This document shows, in pieces, positions 34,050 to 46,146 of a stretch of 64,000 nucleotides of DNA. The notes below the pieces were generated by a model that made no database searches, was not told the DNA's origin, and worked only from the letters and a program-made list of their open reading frames with translations. Each line of letters starts with the position of its first letter. The first letter of the stretch is position 1. This stretch comes from Telopea speciosissima (Eukaryota > Streptophyta > Magnoliopsida > Proteales > Proteaceae): the NCBI RefSeq assembly GCF_018873765.1, contig NC_057919.1, forward strand, positions 59,123,484-59,187,483, read 5' to 3'. The position numbers were made by a program, and so were the translations under genes.

Positions 34050-35050
34050 CATTTTTGTACCATAGTTGGTTCGATAAATACGGTTTCTAAGGATTAAAGT
34101 GATAAAGATTTCAAAAATTGGATTACAATGGTAAGTTAATTAGGAATGGATTAACTAAAGCATCTAATGTTTATGTTTAAAAGATTGCCGATCAAATGAC
34201 CAAATCATGTTTTAAATGGGAGAATCTCTCGTGTTCGAACACCTTCCCCGGGTCATGTTTATAATAAAAAGTTTTATTTAAATTTCTAATTGTATCTAAA
34301 TTATTCATTTTTCAAAAAGAATATCATTGATTTTTAAAATCGATTCAGTAAAGAAATCTCTGTTGGGGGTGTTGGGACTGTTGGGGAGTGTGGTCCTTAC
34401 GCAAACGTGGGATCAATGGGAGCGCACCAAGGAATCAACAGGGAGAGCATTTCTGCTGTTCACTGGGTGAAGCAGTCATTTTACTCCCCTTTTGTGTCTG
34501 GGTGGAGAAGCCACACTCTCCCACAGGCCATTGCTTGGACCAAATTTTAGGAGCAACATGGTGGTTGTTAGAAAACCAAATCATCTTCATCAATTGATGA
34601 GTTAAATCTCTTTTCTCTGCATCATATGACGAACTAAATCTCACTTCTCCTTCATATTCCTTTTCTTCCATTTCATGAAGTTCTCCCCCTTCTTTTTTTT
34701 AAAGGTTTCTTCCCCTTCTTTTTTTTCAAGGTTTCTTGTTAAGAGAGTTTTTCTCCACCCATGGTGAAGGAAATCAAAGGTCTGAATTATACCCCTTATT
34801 ATATGAAGTATTTCGAATTTGAAGAGTAAATGATAAAAAATACACAAAGACTACTTTCTCTGCAATTAAATAGGAGATTTACCTGTCTAATATGATCAAA
34901 ATTGGGTATGATGTGCATTTTTCATGGGGCAAATTGGGTTTGAATTGAGTGATGTCTTAAACAGGGTGGGTACAATTTAAACCCCACCCTCCCCTGCCAC
35001 TTTGCCATCCCTATCTGCAATTCTGTGATTATATTTCATCTCAAAAGAAG
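34050..35050. other. Intergenic, repeat fragment, no gene seen
   Basis: At 34365-34600 there is a GGGAGCGCACCAAGG-type segment distantly like the repeats at 21690-21760 and 25680-25740, probably one dispersed family. The rest is AT-rich with poly-T tracts. No protein-like frame was recognised. Confidence 0.5.
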
Positions 35051-35206
35051 GTGAACCAGTGCACGATCCCACCACTATGGGGTCTGGGGAGGGTCATAAA
35101 GGACACAACCTTATCCCTGCTTTCATAGAGAGGCTGTTTCCAGACTTGAACCTGAGACCACTTGGTCACAATGGAGTAACCTTACTGTTGCACCAAGGCC
35201 CGCCGT
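35051..35206 (-). mobile_element. Au-type SINE
   Basis: On the - strand the sequence reads GGCGGGCCTTGGTGCAACAG, then GGTTCAAGTCTGGAAACAGC, then GACCCTCCCCAGACC and GATCGTGCACTGG, a full-length Au SINE with a recognisable B box (GGTTCAAGTCT). It has diverged from the copy at 29911-30079. Confidence 0.9.
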
Positions 35207-36950
35207 CAATTATGTTTCAGCTCAATTACGCTAATTTTCAAATTTCCACTAGAAAGAGATCTCAACCATAAATCTACCAACATGAAGATCTATGGTCAGC
35301 ACAGAGAGTTTATCACGATGGTGGAACCAGGTGACACTGACTCACTGGTCAAAACCATGGAAAGTCTCCCAAACTGCAAACAAGCCTTTTGCAAAAGCAT
35401 CACTACTGAACCTAAACAAAAATCTACAAGGGCAACTTGATATTCTATCTGACAAAATAGAAAATGGCAACATTCATGCCAAGTTAAAGCATTAGGAACC
35501 AAGTCAAAGCATTGCTGGAGAAGGAAATTGAACTTTGGAGACCCAGTTTTATCATATTTGACATTGCAAATAGCATTGGATACATGGATGATGAGTAGAC
35601 TGAAATTTGAATAGAACTAATATTGGAACTTTCCACTACCTCATAAATAATGTTCTTTCTAAATTTAGTGCAAAGTAGAACATGTCAACACCTACCTTCT
35701 CTATCTTCTTACCAGATTATTGTGATCCACATCCCCAGCTTGAGTGTCTTCTCTAGACAGATAACCTTCAGCATAAGCTTTGCAATGCTTCCCAAACTAA
35801 TTTCTATTCCCTCCTCTGACATTGGATGAGCATGTTCCCGTATATACAAGTCCTTTAGGTACTCTTGAATAGCAGAAACCACAAGATCAGTGTGGTCTGT
35901 AATGCACAGAGCAACATGAAATTTTAGTCTGGGTTAAGGTACATGCGCAGATCTTTGATGGTATGCCAAACACAGCATCAAATGATTTCTGCCACCAGAT
36001 CAATAACCTGCTTGTCATTTATCTGTCACCAAAGTTTCAGCATGTTAGTCAGAGAAAATATTCCTCACAAGATAGAAAGTGCTAATTTTAATTCTTTGGG
36101 TAGCTCTGCTGCCTTTCTTTGATAAAAAAATACTTTAAATGGCTAAGCTTTATATCATATCTGTAACTCCTGGGTCCTGAAACTGAAGTTACCTTACTAT
36201 CGGTTGAACGACCTAACAAATAATTTGGCTTCAATACAGCCAAGCAAAATAAATTCAAAAAGGGGTATCGAATGAAGAATATGTAGCAGAGGATTAATGA
36301 CATTCATATATGTTTCATACTGAGGTGTATTAGTACAGGACTTCCATGTTTCCATCATTTATGACTTTATTGATAGCCCTCTTGTTGAACCAATCTGCCA
36401 CCAAGTAGACAATCACTGCCCTGAAAATTGTCAAACCAACAATCTTATGTAAAGTAGCCAAGTTGGCTCCCCAAAATTGCCTTCCATATTCGATATATCC
36501 TCCTTGTTATGTGCATGGCTATTTCCCGGGCAGTACTTAAACTGAAAGTATAATATTCTCAAAAATGTAAGCCAAGGGAGCTGATGTGGATCCAAGTGCT
36601 GATCACACATCTGACCCAGAGGTCCCTTATCAATTAGATGAACTGGATGATCCACAAAGTCATCATGTGGGTATAGGGTACATTATTTTTTAAGAGACCT
36701 ATATTGTAAACCTTGAAAATCTTTCCCCCTAATGTACAGAATAATAAGTTCCATAATTGTGATCTGTAATTAAGCTTAAGATTTTTGAAAACAGTTCAGT
36801 ACCCTTTAAATGCATATGAAACAGGATGAAGTGAAGAAACTTCTTGACGTCCATCTACTTTGATTCACTGCCATTGAGAAGAAAAAAATACTGCTAAGTA
36901 AAGAAGATAACGGATATAATCAAGTTCAAAGCACAGAATGAGAAACACAC
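35207..36950. other. Region downstream of PP2C gene, no firm gene
   Basis: Two - strand stretches look faintly coding. One is 36330-36420, with an acceptor-like TTTTCAG, then an open frame containing YLVADWFNKRAINKVINDG, then TAA. The other is at about 35730-35910 (IQEYLKDLYIREH, and in another frame KHCKAYAEGYLSRED). Neither can be joined into a gene and I do not recognise the family. The remainder is AT-rich. Confidence 0.35.
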
Positions 36951-37136
36951 CGTTTCCAAGCACCTGGAATGTGTTGGAGATGGAACAACACAAGCAGGGT
37001 TCCGCTCTGTTGGAAAGTTGAGCTGATATGAGTGAGATTCTGTGAAATTGCTTCTCACTGATCGGTACATTTCTGATCCCCCAGATATTGTCTTCATGTT
37101 AACTTCATGAGTTCCATCAGTAGTGCCAGCACCTGA
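36951..37136 (-). CDS. Possible alternative last coding exon of the PP2C gene
   Basis: The - strand stretch has an acceptor-like ATTAG before 37136 and a donor-like ACG/GTGTG at 36950-36951, and is open for 62 codons (SGAGTTDGTHEVNMKTISG, then ESHSYQLNFPTERN and VVPSPTHSRCLET). Its phase matches a GTATGA donor overlapping the PP2C stop (37617-37618). If spliced to the acceptor TGGCAG near 36870, the next codon is TGA. A variant C-terminus is therefore possible. This is inference; there is no transcript evidence. Confidence 0.45.
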
Positions 37137-37612
37137 CTAATAGAATTTGAAGAATGATGTGTTAAGCAATAACCAAGCAGCATGCTGCAGGATACAAAAT
37201 GACTCCAGCAGGTAGAGATCCATGGTCAACCAAAGGCACAGAAAGGCAAATGACAGGCGCACAGGGAGGCATTTAAGTTCTCCCATGCCAAACTCAGATG
37301 AAACTAGATGATGTCAACAGTTTACCATCCCATTCCTAGATGGTCGTATAAGAGTGGGGGAAATGCAACAAGAAAGTCCTACAGACGAGATGGTTAGACT
37401 ACCCATTCAGGTTTCTTGTGGCAAAGAAATCCCAAGAGGGACCCATTGATAGGAGGTCACTCTTGTGACCCAGTCAATTCTTACCACATGTATGGCCATT
37501 CCATTGGTAAAACATATTTACAATCTACCAGCCTAATAAAGATCTTTGACATTAGCCAGCATAAAGTGTAGAAAATCTAGCATCCAGAGGAAGACTTGAA
37601 GGTTCATTTCAT

Positions 37613-40600
37613 TCATACATTAGATAAATCCTTGACATGTACGACAATGATTGTGATGTCATCTGTTCTGTTTTCATGTTCTAACCATAGCCTGTATGAT
37701 TCTCCAGCGATGGCAGCACATGCATCTCGTGGATCTGTGTACCTCCCCACCTATATACAAAGGACAGTTGAATTGTAAGGAACCATGAAGGTATCAGGAT
37801 AAGGCGTCCAAAAATAAAAAAGAAATTTCAATTACTAGCTAAAAGGAACAATATTAGTCCCATTATTGCACAAACTTATTCAGGATACAAACTTATGGAC
37901 ATGAATTCATATCTTGAAACCCCCCCCAACCCCAATATGAGAGAGAGCACAAAAAGTTTCTCAAAAGAATGACTGCTTGGTTTCCCAAAGATTCATGAAA
38001 AAGGACAATCAAACTGTATCAGAGGGAGGGGGGGGGGGGGGAGTTCCACTTTTCCCTTGCTCAGAACTGCAGCCCTTCCTGGCTCTCTCAACCTTGGCCA
38101 AACATGAGAGAGGAGAAGATATGCTTAAGAGAAAACAACCTATTCTTAATTATAACTGAAAATTTAAGTGGTTTCTCCAAATACAAGGGTCAATGGTTGG
38201 CCCAGAATTGAGAGAGACAGAGAGAGACTGTGTTGGAAAAAAAAAATCATGGCTTTACTCTTTGTTATGGATCTTATCAGTTGTTCATGGTCATTAAGTA
38301 GGTAAGAGTTTTAAAATCTCTTTAGTTGACTAAAATCTTTATTTAAATCTGCAGGAATTGGCACATACCAGCTCAGCAATTGCAAATCTCCTGAATTGTC
38401 CAGAGTATTTTAAAATCTACTGGATATGTAGTGAATCTAGGCATGGAAACTGGCTTTCAGGATCAGAATTTCAGTTTTGTCAGCTTAAATAGAAACTCCA
38501 CTAGGGGTAAACTGATCAGACTGAAATCTGGGTTTATGCTTCTATGAATTTGCTGTCAAGCCTAATCTCCTATCACACTTTAGTTGGAATAATTGTCTGA
38601 TTGGAAGACCTAGATTTTGCCAAAACAGGTGAAATTAATATGAACTGATGTGCAATTGATTCTAAATATTATTCTTTAAATTTTCAGACAATACTAACCC
38701 TTGGTGAAGTCTCTGGTTCAGTTCCCATAAAGCTGATTTGTCCAGATGCGTTTAGCACTACTTCTAAGATTTATTACTATTTGACTGTTAAAGCATATCT
38801 GTGGGTTCCACTATTAGTAGGATCGGTTGTCCTACGTCTTACAGACCCACCCAACATCATTGAGCTACATGCATAAGTCTGGTGGTGCTTCAACCGGGTA
38901 AAACCCATAGTGCACAACAACAATGATGACGACAACATGCAAGCTAAGTTTTTCTTACGAAAAAAAAGAAAGATTTGTGCCATCTCACAGATTCACCAAC
39001 TTAGCAAGGAAATGTAAATTCATAGAGAGTTGTCGCTTCAGCCCTTTCCTGGGAGAATCTTGTGGCAAACTATAGAAAATTGTCAGGTACAATGTAAAAG
39101 ATGAAAAAAATGAAGCTAATAATTCTCTCATAAACTCAATCATAACAATAGTAAATTATCTTCATCTGATGTTACCAAAAAAATATATATATCTTCATCT
39201 GAAATTCTTTTTTACTGCTAAAGAAATAGGAAGAAATATTCATCTGAGAAACTCAAATGGAAATGGATTTCCCAGGCAGTCGACATGTGGAACCTATTGA
39301 TCATCAAGAGTGGAGATGGTGAAGAGGAAATACTAGGCAAAGAATTACCAGAAAGAAAAACAGGTTCTTGTTGGCTTGTTGAGAACTACAGAAAGTAAAA
39401 GAGAGCTATGCGAAATGCTAACTTATAAAATGGAGGCAATAGCTTAGTCTCTATGGATTTTTGGGTATTGACCATCAGAGAATAATGAATAACTATAGCA
39501 AGTAACATCCAAGAATAAGGTCAAAGATCCTTTGTAATAATGCCGTGGGTTTTAAGACCTGGAGCGATGGGCTTCTCTGGCAAATGGAGTGCTAATACGG
39601 TCTACCTGCAGTCAAAATTATAAGAGACCCTCTATAATAGCCACATGTGGATTTCCCTCATCCACTTCAGCCCATGGCACACCCTGTTTTGCACTTCTGT
39701 TATATACTTATATGAACTAGATCCTCCCCAGTCCCCTCCCCCCCCCCCCAAAAAAAAAATATATATATATATATCAAGTAGGATTAAAAAGTGGCTGCCT
39801 TTAACCATATGGAAAAAGAATGGAAAGGCAACAGCCTACAGAATACTCATAACGCTTTTCTGGACAGCCACTCAACCTCCATGTCTCAGATAGATCAAAA
39901 AGAGAATTTGATTTTGTTCATGTAATCCATCTCAATATTCATGAAGACTATCTAATTTACAATAACAAAGAAGAGTTCGTCCAAAGAACAACAAATATAT
40001 AGAAGAAGAAAGGATGGAACAGGATGAAAGATTGGATGTTGGTAATGCTGAAAGCAATCCAACTATGGTCACTGGGATTATTTCCTGCAAAGTACAGCAG
40101 CCAGACTAATACCAACAAATAAAGTCACATGTATCAATAAATTTCTATAAAAGGGGTTCCTTATAATTAGTTTTCAGCCTAACTCTGTATTGTCTATTAA
40201 TATTCAGAGTTAAGACTGAGTTTTCCCTACTACAGCAGATTTTTCTATGCATTTGCTTTCATGAACTCCCATCTACATATTACTGATTTGGTGATGTAGA
40301 GGTCAGTTTTAAAAACCAATTCTCCAATTCCAATCCATTTCTTTGAATTTTGTGAATTTCTTCCTTGATTGGGGATACAGATTGAACCAATCAGAGTAAG
40401 CAGCAGAAAAGATTAATGGGCAAATGAAAACTGGCAGAAAAATTTAGAGAAAAAAAAAAATGTAACTCATGTAGAACATCTACTTTCCCCTTCCTTTTTC
40501 ACCCACACACAGATATACAATCGAGGAAGAAAAATCACGAAGAAGTTGAATAGAAACAAGGATAACGAAATGATAAATTGAGTTTCACAAGGGAAAGCTC

Positions 40601-41655
40601 AAAAGCAGTTGTATGGAAATAGCATTCATGAGATGAGTAAATATCCAAAATACAAACAGTAAAAGAAGCCAAAGACAAATCCTATACTCCTATCATGAAG
40701 TGATCATGGAGATTACCATATTGACAACCTCTTGGCTAGAGAGGAACTCGAATACCCCATCGCTAGCAATTACAAAGAACAAATGATTAGATGTGAGCTG
40801 AACAACTGAAACCTCAGGAGCAGCAATCACACCAATCTTCTCAGCTGTACTATCACCAACGCTCCTTGAAAATGCAGTGCCAGGATACATCCCATTCTGT
40901 ACCCAAAGTCTTGGGGGATCATTACCAGCACTCTCTTCATCCCCCCAGCTCTGAATATCAGGATCCTTGTAACCCTCCACCTGATCAACAGTTAGAACCC
41001 TCGCCCCACAAAGCTTCACCCTCTCATATTCATCTTTCCTGAATGGTGTCTGGTCACGAGAAAGGTCCTCCGCGACAACCCGATTTCCACTCTTGACAGC
41101 AATTACAGCCCTTGAATCACCCACATTTGCGACATAAAGGGTATCCCCACAAACAAGAACTGTAATTGCAGTGGTACCACTCATTGAATCGTCTATCTCA
41201 CTACTGTGAAGTTCGGAGTTCGTGGTTAGGACTGCAGAATTATATGCCTTTACAGGATCTTCCAACAATGCGGGATCCTCAGAGAGAATCTCTATCAGTC
41301 TATCCTTAACAAAGTTAGAACACTGGGTGCCAAACTGGCCATGACCATCGAAGACCCCAAAGAAATGGAGATCCGGGTTACCTTGGACTTGGGTTTTGAT
41401 GCAGAAACTATCTTGGTTTTCTTTCTCAGGGGAGTCTGGGTAGTAACCTCGTTGCGTGAGGACTGAGAACTCTAAATGGAAGTTGTGGGAAGGCACAGGA
41501 GCAAACTCTAAAGACCTCTCAGTGAGTGTGTTTCGATAATTCCCAAATACATGTAGGTTGTGGCTCTTGCGTATACCAGAATCTCGAAAATCTCGAATAT
41601 CCCCATCGGATGAAGATGGGTAGCGGCCACAGCACTTTCCGTGGACACAACCCAT
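37613..41655 (-). CDS. Protein phosphatase 2C, PP2C35-like
   Basis: Two exons (40717-41655 and 37613-37750) encode 358 residues ending [16 protein letters not shown]. It is a metal-dependent Ser/Thr phosphatase. Metal-binding motifs are visible: ENQDSF (about 80), VFDGHGQFG (101-109), [30 protein letters not shown] (near 300) and the final DD in RTDDITI. The N-terminus MGCVHGKCC has Gly2 and Cys3, expected for myristoylation and palmitoylation, so membrane attachment is likely. Length and sequence match, from memory, Arabidopsis At3g06270 (348 residues) and rice PP2C 35. The first exon's frame is open further upstream (to 41706), but MGC is the accepted start in this family. Intron 1 is 2966 nt. 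An optional third exon may exist at 36951-37136. Confidence 0.93.
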
Positions 41656-43200
41656 TTTGGAAGAAGAGGAAGAATATCCCAAAAGATCAAATTTCGGAAT
41701 AATCACTGTACGAGAAGGCCAACAAAAAGCACTAAACCCAGTAATGGTTTCAAGTTATGGTGGGAGCGGTAAAACCTGCTCTCCTCAAATGGGAATATTG
41801 CGTTTGAACTTTACTGAAAGTTCCTTTTCTTCTTACGAAGAACCCTTCTCCTTGAAGCAAACTTGGTTTAGCCCAAAATAAGGAAAAAAAGAAACTGAGA
41901 CTCAGAAGACAATCTGGGTTTTCAGACGACGATTGTAATCTGGTTTTTGTTTGGGACTTGAGAGAAAAGTTTTCTGCCGAAATTCATCAAAAGATTTCCA
42001 TCTGAAAAATTTTAAAAAAAAGTGCTAAAAAGGAAAACCAAAGAACCCTAAAGAAGAAAGAATCTGAGAAGACTTTCACTGATCCAGTGATAAGATTTTT
42101 CGCAGAGAGGGCAAGTTAAACCGCTTAAAGGTTTGTGCTTTTCCTGCACAAGATCATGACTAAAGAGCAGAATTTGGTGAAAATTCAAGAAAACAACAGG
42201 GACCTAAAAACAGCAACAACAGGTCGAAAAGGAACGGATGATGACGAAATGGGGGGTTTCTTTCAAGGGCAGACTCTGTTTAGGACTTTGGGTAGATGAA
42301 ATTGGGAGTGGGACACTCTACAGAAAACCCATGTTCCAAGAAATAAGACAAGATTTTTTATGAAGACCTAGCAAGCAAGCAGTGCAGTCCTCTCAGAAAT
42401 CAGAATGGTTTAGTCTGTGTCACTCATACTCTGATCCTTCTTGTGAGTCTCTTTTTCCTGATGAACACTGAAATGAAATGGGCTTTTCTTCGAGGGAGGT
42501 CTTCTTTCATATTTTATCCAAGTTGAAACATCAACGCCTCTCATAGTCTCTCATGACTCTCATCTCATTCCTTCCCAAGACATGTCCTTGTTGGGGAGTC
42601 TTCAGTTTCCACACAAATCTTCTTGTCACCACACACGTTGTCAAATACATTGTAACCATGGGTCCATGATTCTTACTATTTTTTTTTTTATATTATATAA
42701 AATTGAGGTGAATTATTTAATTTAAGAGAATTCTTTTTCCCTTAATTTAAATACTCATTAAATTAATAAAAGGAGTTCATTGGCCCAATGACACCCCCAT
42801 GGGCATGAAGACCTCAACTAGACCTTGTATTACAGCCCCTCATTGGGGTGTCATTTGCTCGATTTTGGTGTGAGAATGGGTGAGTTCAAAACCAATCCAA
42901 TAAGGTTGCATCAATTCGATTTCAGTTGAGTTTGGATTCGCTTTTTCTAATTGTTGTGTTATCGGTTTAGTATCAGGTTTAGTTTGACATGTACATATAT
43001 TCATAAGCATAAATATGAGAAAAATATGTTTGTTTTAATGAAATTTGAGCTGGCATCGGATTCTTATCGGATTATATTAGTTCGGGTTCGATTTCGATTC
43101 GATTTTCTAAGATTGGTTCGATGTTATTAGTTTCGGTGCAGTCTAGTTTGGGTTCGATTTCGCAAAATTCCAATCCAAATTCCGAAACCAATCACAAATG
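41656..43200. other. PP2C 5' region and intergenic repeat fragment
   Basis: 41656-42600 is probably PP2C leader and promoter on the - strand; I could not place the start site. At 42880-43200 there are degenerate motifs such as TCGGGTTCGATTTCGATTCG and GGTTCGATGTTATTAG, part of the dispersed CGGTTCGGTTT-type repeats of this genome. No second gene was recognised. Confidence 0.45.
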
Positions 43201-43554
43201 AATGGTGGAACAAGGCATAAATATTTGGATATGAGCATATCCTCCTAAATCTAGCTGAATCAAGAAATTAAAAATCCATTCATCATAGCCGCCCTTAATA
43301 TCAAACAAATGAAAACTTAGAGATGGGGTTTTCCTAGATGAGTAGAAGTGTTGAAAACCAATTTACCAAAGGTGCTGAATCAGTCCATGTCTCTATGGAT
43401 TCACTTCTTAGAGACAATGCCCTTTTGACTCTTTGTTGGGTTTCTCATATCTAGACTTCTTGGGAGCATCCTGCAACCCCATAGTCTCCCCATAGTCTGC
43501 ACAAGTAGTAATCACTTTGTACTTGTGGAAGATAAATAAACCTATCCAGCTTCT

Positions 43555-43579
43555 GTTTTTTTTTTTTTTTTTGGGTAAG
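43555..43579 (-). mobile_element. LINE insertion reduced to a poly(A) tail
   Basis: Only 25 bp (G, a T-run, then GGGTAAG) lie between two perfect 16-bp copies of AACCTATCCAGCTTCT (43539-43554 and 43580-43595). On the - strand the insert reads CTTACCC plus poly(A). This resembles the 3' ends at 16578 and 45747 (CACCC plus poly(A)), so it is an extreme 5' truncation of the same kind of LINE. Confidence 0.85.
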
Positions 43580-43879
43580 AACCTATCCAGCTTCTTTAGA
43601 TGCATGGTTATGGCTGCTATCTGTAGACACTGAATTTGTTACCTTAAAAGATCCTTCAATCAATGCTGAAGGAGGTATTGTTTACTTTCCCCTACAAATG
43701 TAGATTTTTTTTTTTTTCAGTAGTAGAAAGGGGGTATTTCATCAACGCAAATATTTGCCAATGAAAAAAGACGTAGTATGCTAGTGCAAATATTCTCCAA
43801 CAAAAAAAGGGGTATTTCGCCTACAAAAATACCTATTTTCTACCAACGAAAAATAGGCTATTTCGCCGACAAAAATTCA

Positions 43880-44800
43880 AGCAAATTATAAGAAAAAAAT
43901 CCAAAGAAAAACCCTCCTAAAAATTCCAAGGAAATCCAATACCAAGAATCTCCCTAGAGTCAAAATTCTGCCATGAAGGTCATAAAGGGTACCAGAATTC
44001 TACAGAATTGAAGGGAAAGAGCCAAGGGCACGTTTCTTTCCCTTATTTTCAGTAATTTCAATTTATTTTCCAAACTATCTTTATACACCATTGTAATAGC
44101 GAATTCCGCTTAATCTCATTTTTAGCTGTCATACTGCTAAATTTAGGATTTTCCAAAATAGAAAAATCCCCTTCTAATTGTTATACCTCAAATTAGGACT
44201 TTCAAAATGCTCATCATTATATTTCACTTCATTGTAATAGCCAAATTCCCAAGAATAGTATAAAATTATTTCCTTCTGACGAGGATGGTCCATGTTCCTC
44301 AACCCCTAGGGAGGTGGGGCACATCATACTACGTTATGACTTGATCATTACTAAGGGTACGTAAGCAGCTCGATATTCGAGCCTGATCCACCTTTTCACA
44401 CACACATAAGTATTTTACCGCCGGAACTACAATATGACCTGATCCCTAGTAAGAGTACATAGGCAACTTGGCAGTATATTACACCAAAGTTCGGTCACTC
44501 CTATATATATTTCCCCATTATATCATTGTTTATATATTCTTTACTGCTTTCACATCTAGATACCTAGATTAGGGTTAGATTTGATGTTTTAATGTGCATG
44601 CTAGAATATAGATTAGGACTGATCCAACTAGGAGACTAGCCTTTGGCCGAGAGGATGGGCCCGTAAAACCTTCCCAGCATGTAATTTGACACCTACCCAA
44701 AGATTTGGGAAGACCAAAAGCTTTATCCATTGCGAGTCAATCTCTCCCCCTTTGGTGGGAAGACCTATGTAAATCATTTTGGATCCTAGACCCTAATCTA
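43880..44800. mobile_element. LTR-retrotransposon-like fragment, unclassified
   Basis: Two stretches (about 44325-44400 and 44430-44500) share TATGACCTGATCCCTAGTAA-type text followed by GTACGTAAGCAG or GTACATAGGCAACTTGG, a pattern common in plant gypsy LTR and leader sequence. No paired LTR, coding domain or target duplication was found. It is an old fragment and its family is uncertain. Confidence 0.35.
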
Positions 44801-45033
44801 GCTGACGACTCCTAAAACATATATCCACTCTCTCCTTGAGGGTGGAACAGTGGAACCCCAAAGGTGCATGGATTTCCACCTCGTGCACCTACACCAGCAC
44901 ATATTACAATAGGATAATTAATGGATTGTAGCATAATGTGCATCGACTGGAGTGAAATAGTTATTTTAGGTGTGGAGAGATTAGAAAAAGGTGGAGCCAA
45001 GATGTTTAGATGTGAAATCCATATGGAGATGTA

Positions 45034-45758
45034 TTGCATAATAACATTGGGGTCGGAATTCTAAGATTTAAAAATAATAGAATTTCAAGCACACCAAAGG
45101 GAGCTGAGAGATCTAATCCAACTCGGATTACAACGCACATTTCATGTTATTTATCTGATATGAAACTGTTTCCCCCATCTATCACACCCTCGAATGTAAA
45201 TAATGAGGCGGATGTTTGTTTATCTATTTCCCAATTCCATGGCTTATCAAACCTCGAATTTCATGATGCAATTTGCGCAGGATACTGCATACCAGGTTTG
45301 AGCATAGCAGGATGGGCTTATTGTTTTTTGATGGGAGGAAGACTTATCTTTTTTGCTATTGGATTTCAATCTGCTTCGACGAAATTGGAACCGATTTTGT
45401 ACAGTATCAGAACTGAGCTGGATCAAGCATCAGTTTTGGGGTTGCAGATCCAAGAAGTGTGGTATTCTTACCCTATGATCGTCGATGTTCTTCCATCTCC
45501 GCAGATCCAAGAAGTGTGGTATTCTTACCCTATGATCGTCGATGTTCTTCCATCTCCAACCAAATCAGCCTGGCCCATGCATCATCTTAAAGATCTGCTA
45601 TATATTTCTGACTCGTATAGTAGCATTAAGTATATAGATCATGGGGATCATTTTTGTATAACTATAGTGGTGAACTTGGCTCGCAATGCTCTTACCAACA
45701 AAACTGTATAAACTTCCTTATCTTAATATAACTTCTTTTCTTCTCACCCAAAAAAAAA
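45034..45758 (+). mobile_element. LINE 3' fragment with an open RNase H-like frame
   Basis: A single 225-codon frame (45034-45711) ends shortly before CACCC plus an A-run at 45747-45758, the 3' end seen in the other LINEs here. The C-terminal half fits the order of a plant LINE RNase H domain: DAICAG, SIAGWAYCFL, a mid-domain TKLEPILYSIRTELDQA and a final VVNLARNALT. The usual catalytic acids are poorly conserved. It contains an in-frame 57-bp tandem duplication (45445-45558), which doubles the peptide QIQEVWYSYPMIVDVLPSP. The first third of the frame is not recognised. It is probably a dead fragment kept open by chance or by youth. Confidence 0.65.
45445..45558 (+). repeat. 57-bp in-frame tandem duplication
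   Basis: Two 57-bp copies (45445-45501 and 45502-45558) begin CAGATCCAAGAAGTGTGG and differ by about one base at the end. The near identity shows the duplication is recent compared with the LINE around it. Confidence 0.95.
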
Positions 45759-46146
45759 AATCACATTCATCCAAAAGTGATGATGTATAAGGTTACTAAA
45801 AAACTCAATTAATCATAATGGCCATGCTACCCAATCCTTTTAGACAATGGACATGGAAAAAGGATATAACAAGCAGTTTCTTGATCATTATTGCAAACTA
45901 GATAGGATGTATCTAAGGTATTAAAAAAAAAAAAAAAAAATCAATCTCATTCTATTAGAAAAACCATTGTTAAGGATTTTCCAAAGAAAAAACTTGAATT
46001 TTGGATGTATTTGAAGCTTTCACATATTTTTTCCAAATATAGAAGATTGTGTGGTCTACGTATATACCAAATATATGAATGATATAAAGCAAGCAATTTT
46101 TGTTTTTCGTAAAGAAGCAAGCAATATTACCTAACCTATAAAAAGA

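Noticed and set aside
35700-35910. Possible exon on the - strand (IQEYLKDLYIREH and KHCKAYAEGYLSRED in two frames)
   Set aside because: It could not be joined to other exons, splice borders were not convincing, and no family was recognised.
36330-36420. Possible terminal exon on the - strand (YLVADWFNKRAINKVINDG)
   Set aside because: It is only 30 codons, with no upstream exon in phase; left as unassigned.
37613-41655. Identification as the large PP2C/cyclic-nucleotide-binding/kinase fusion
   Set aside because: No cyclic-nucleotide-binding or kinase text was found downstream, and the MGCVHGKCC start and DLSN end fit the short PP2C35 type.
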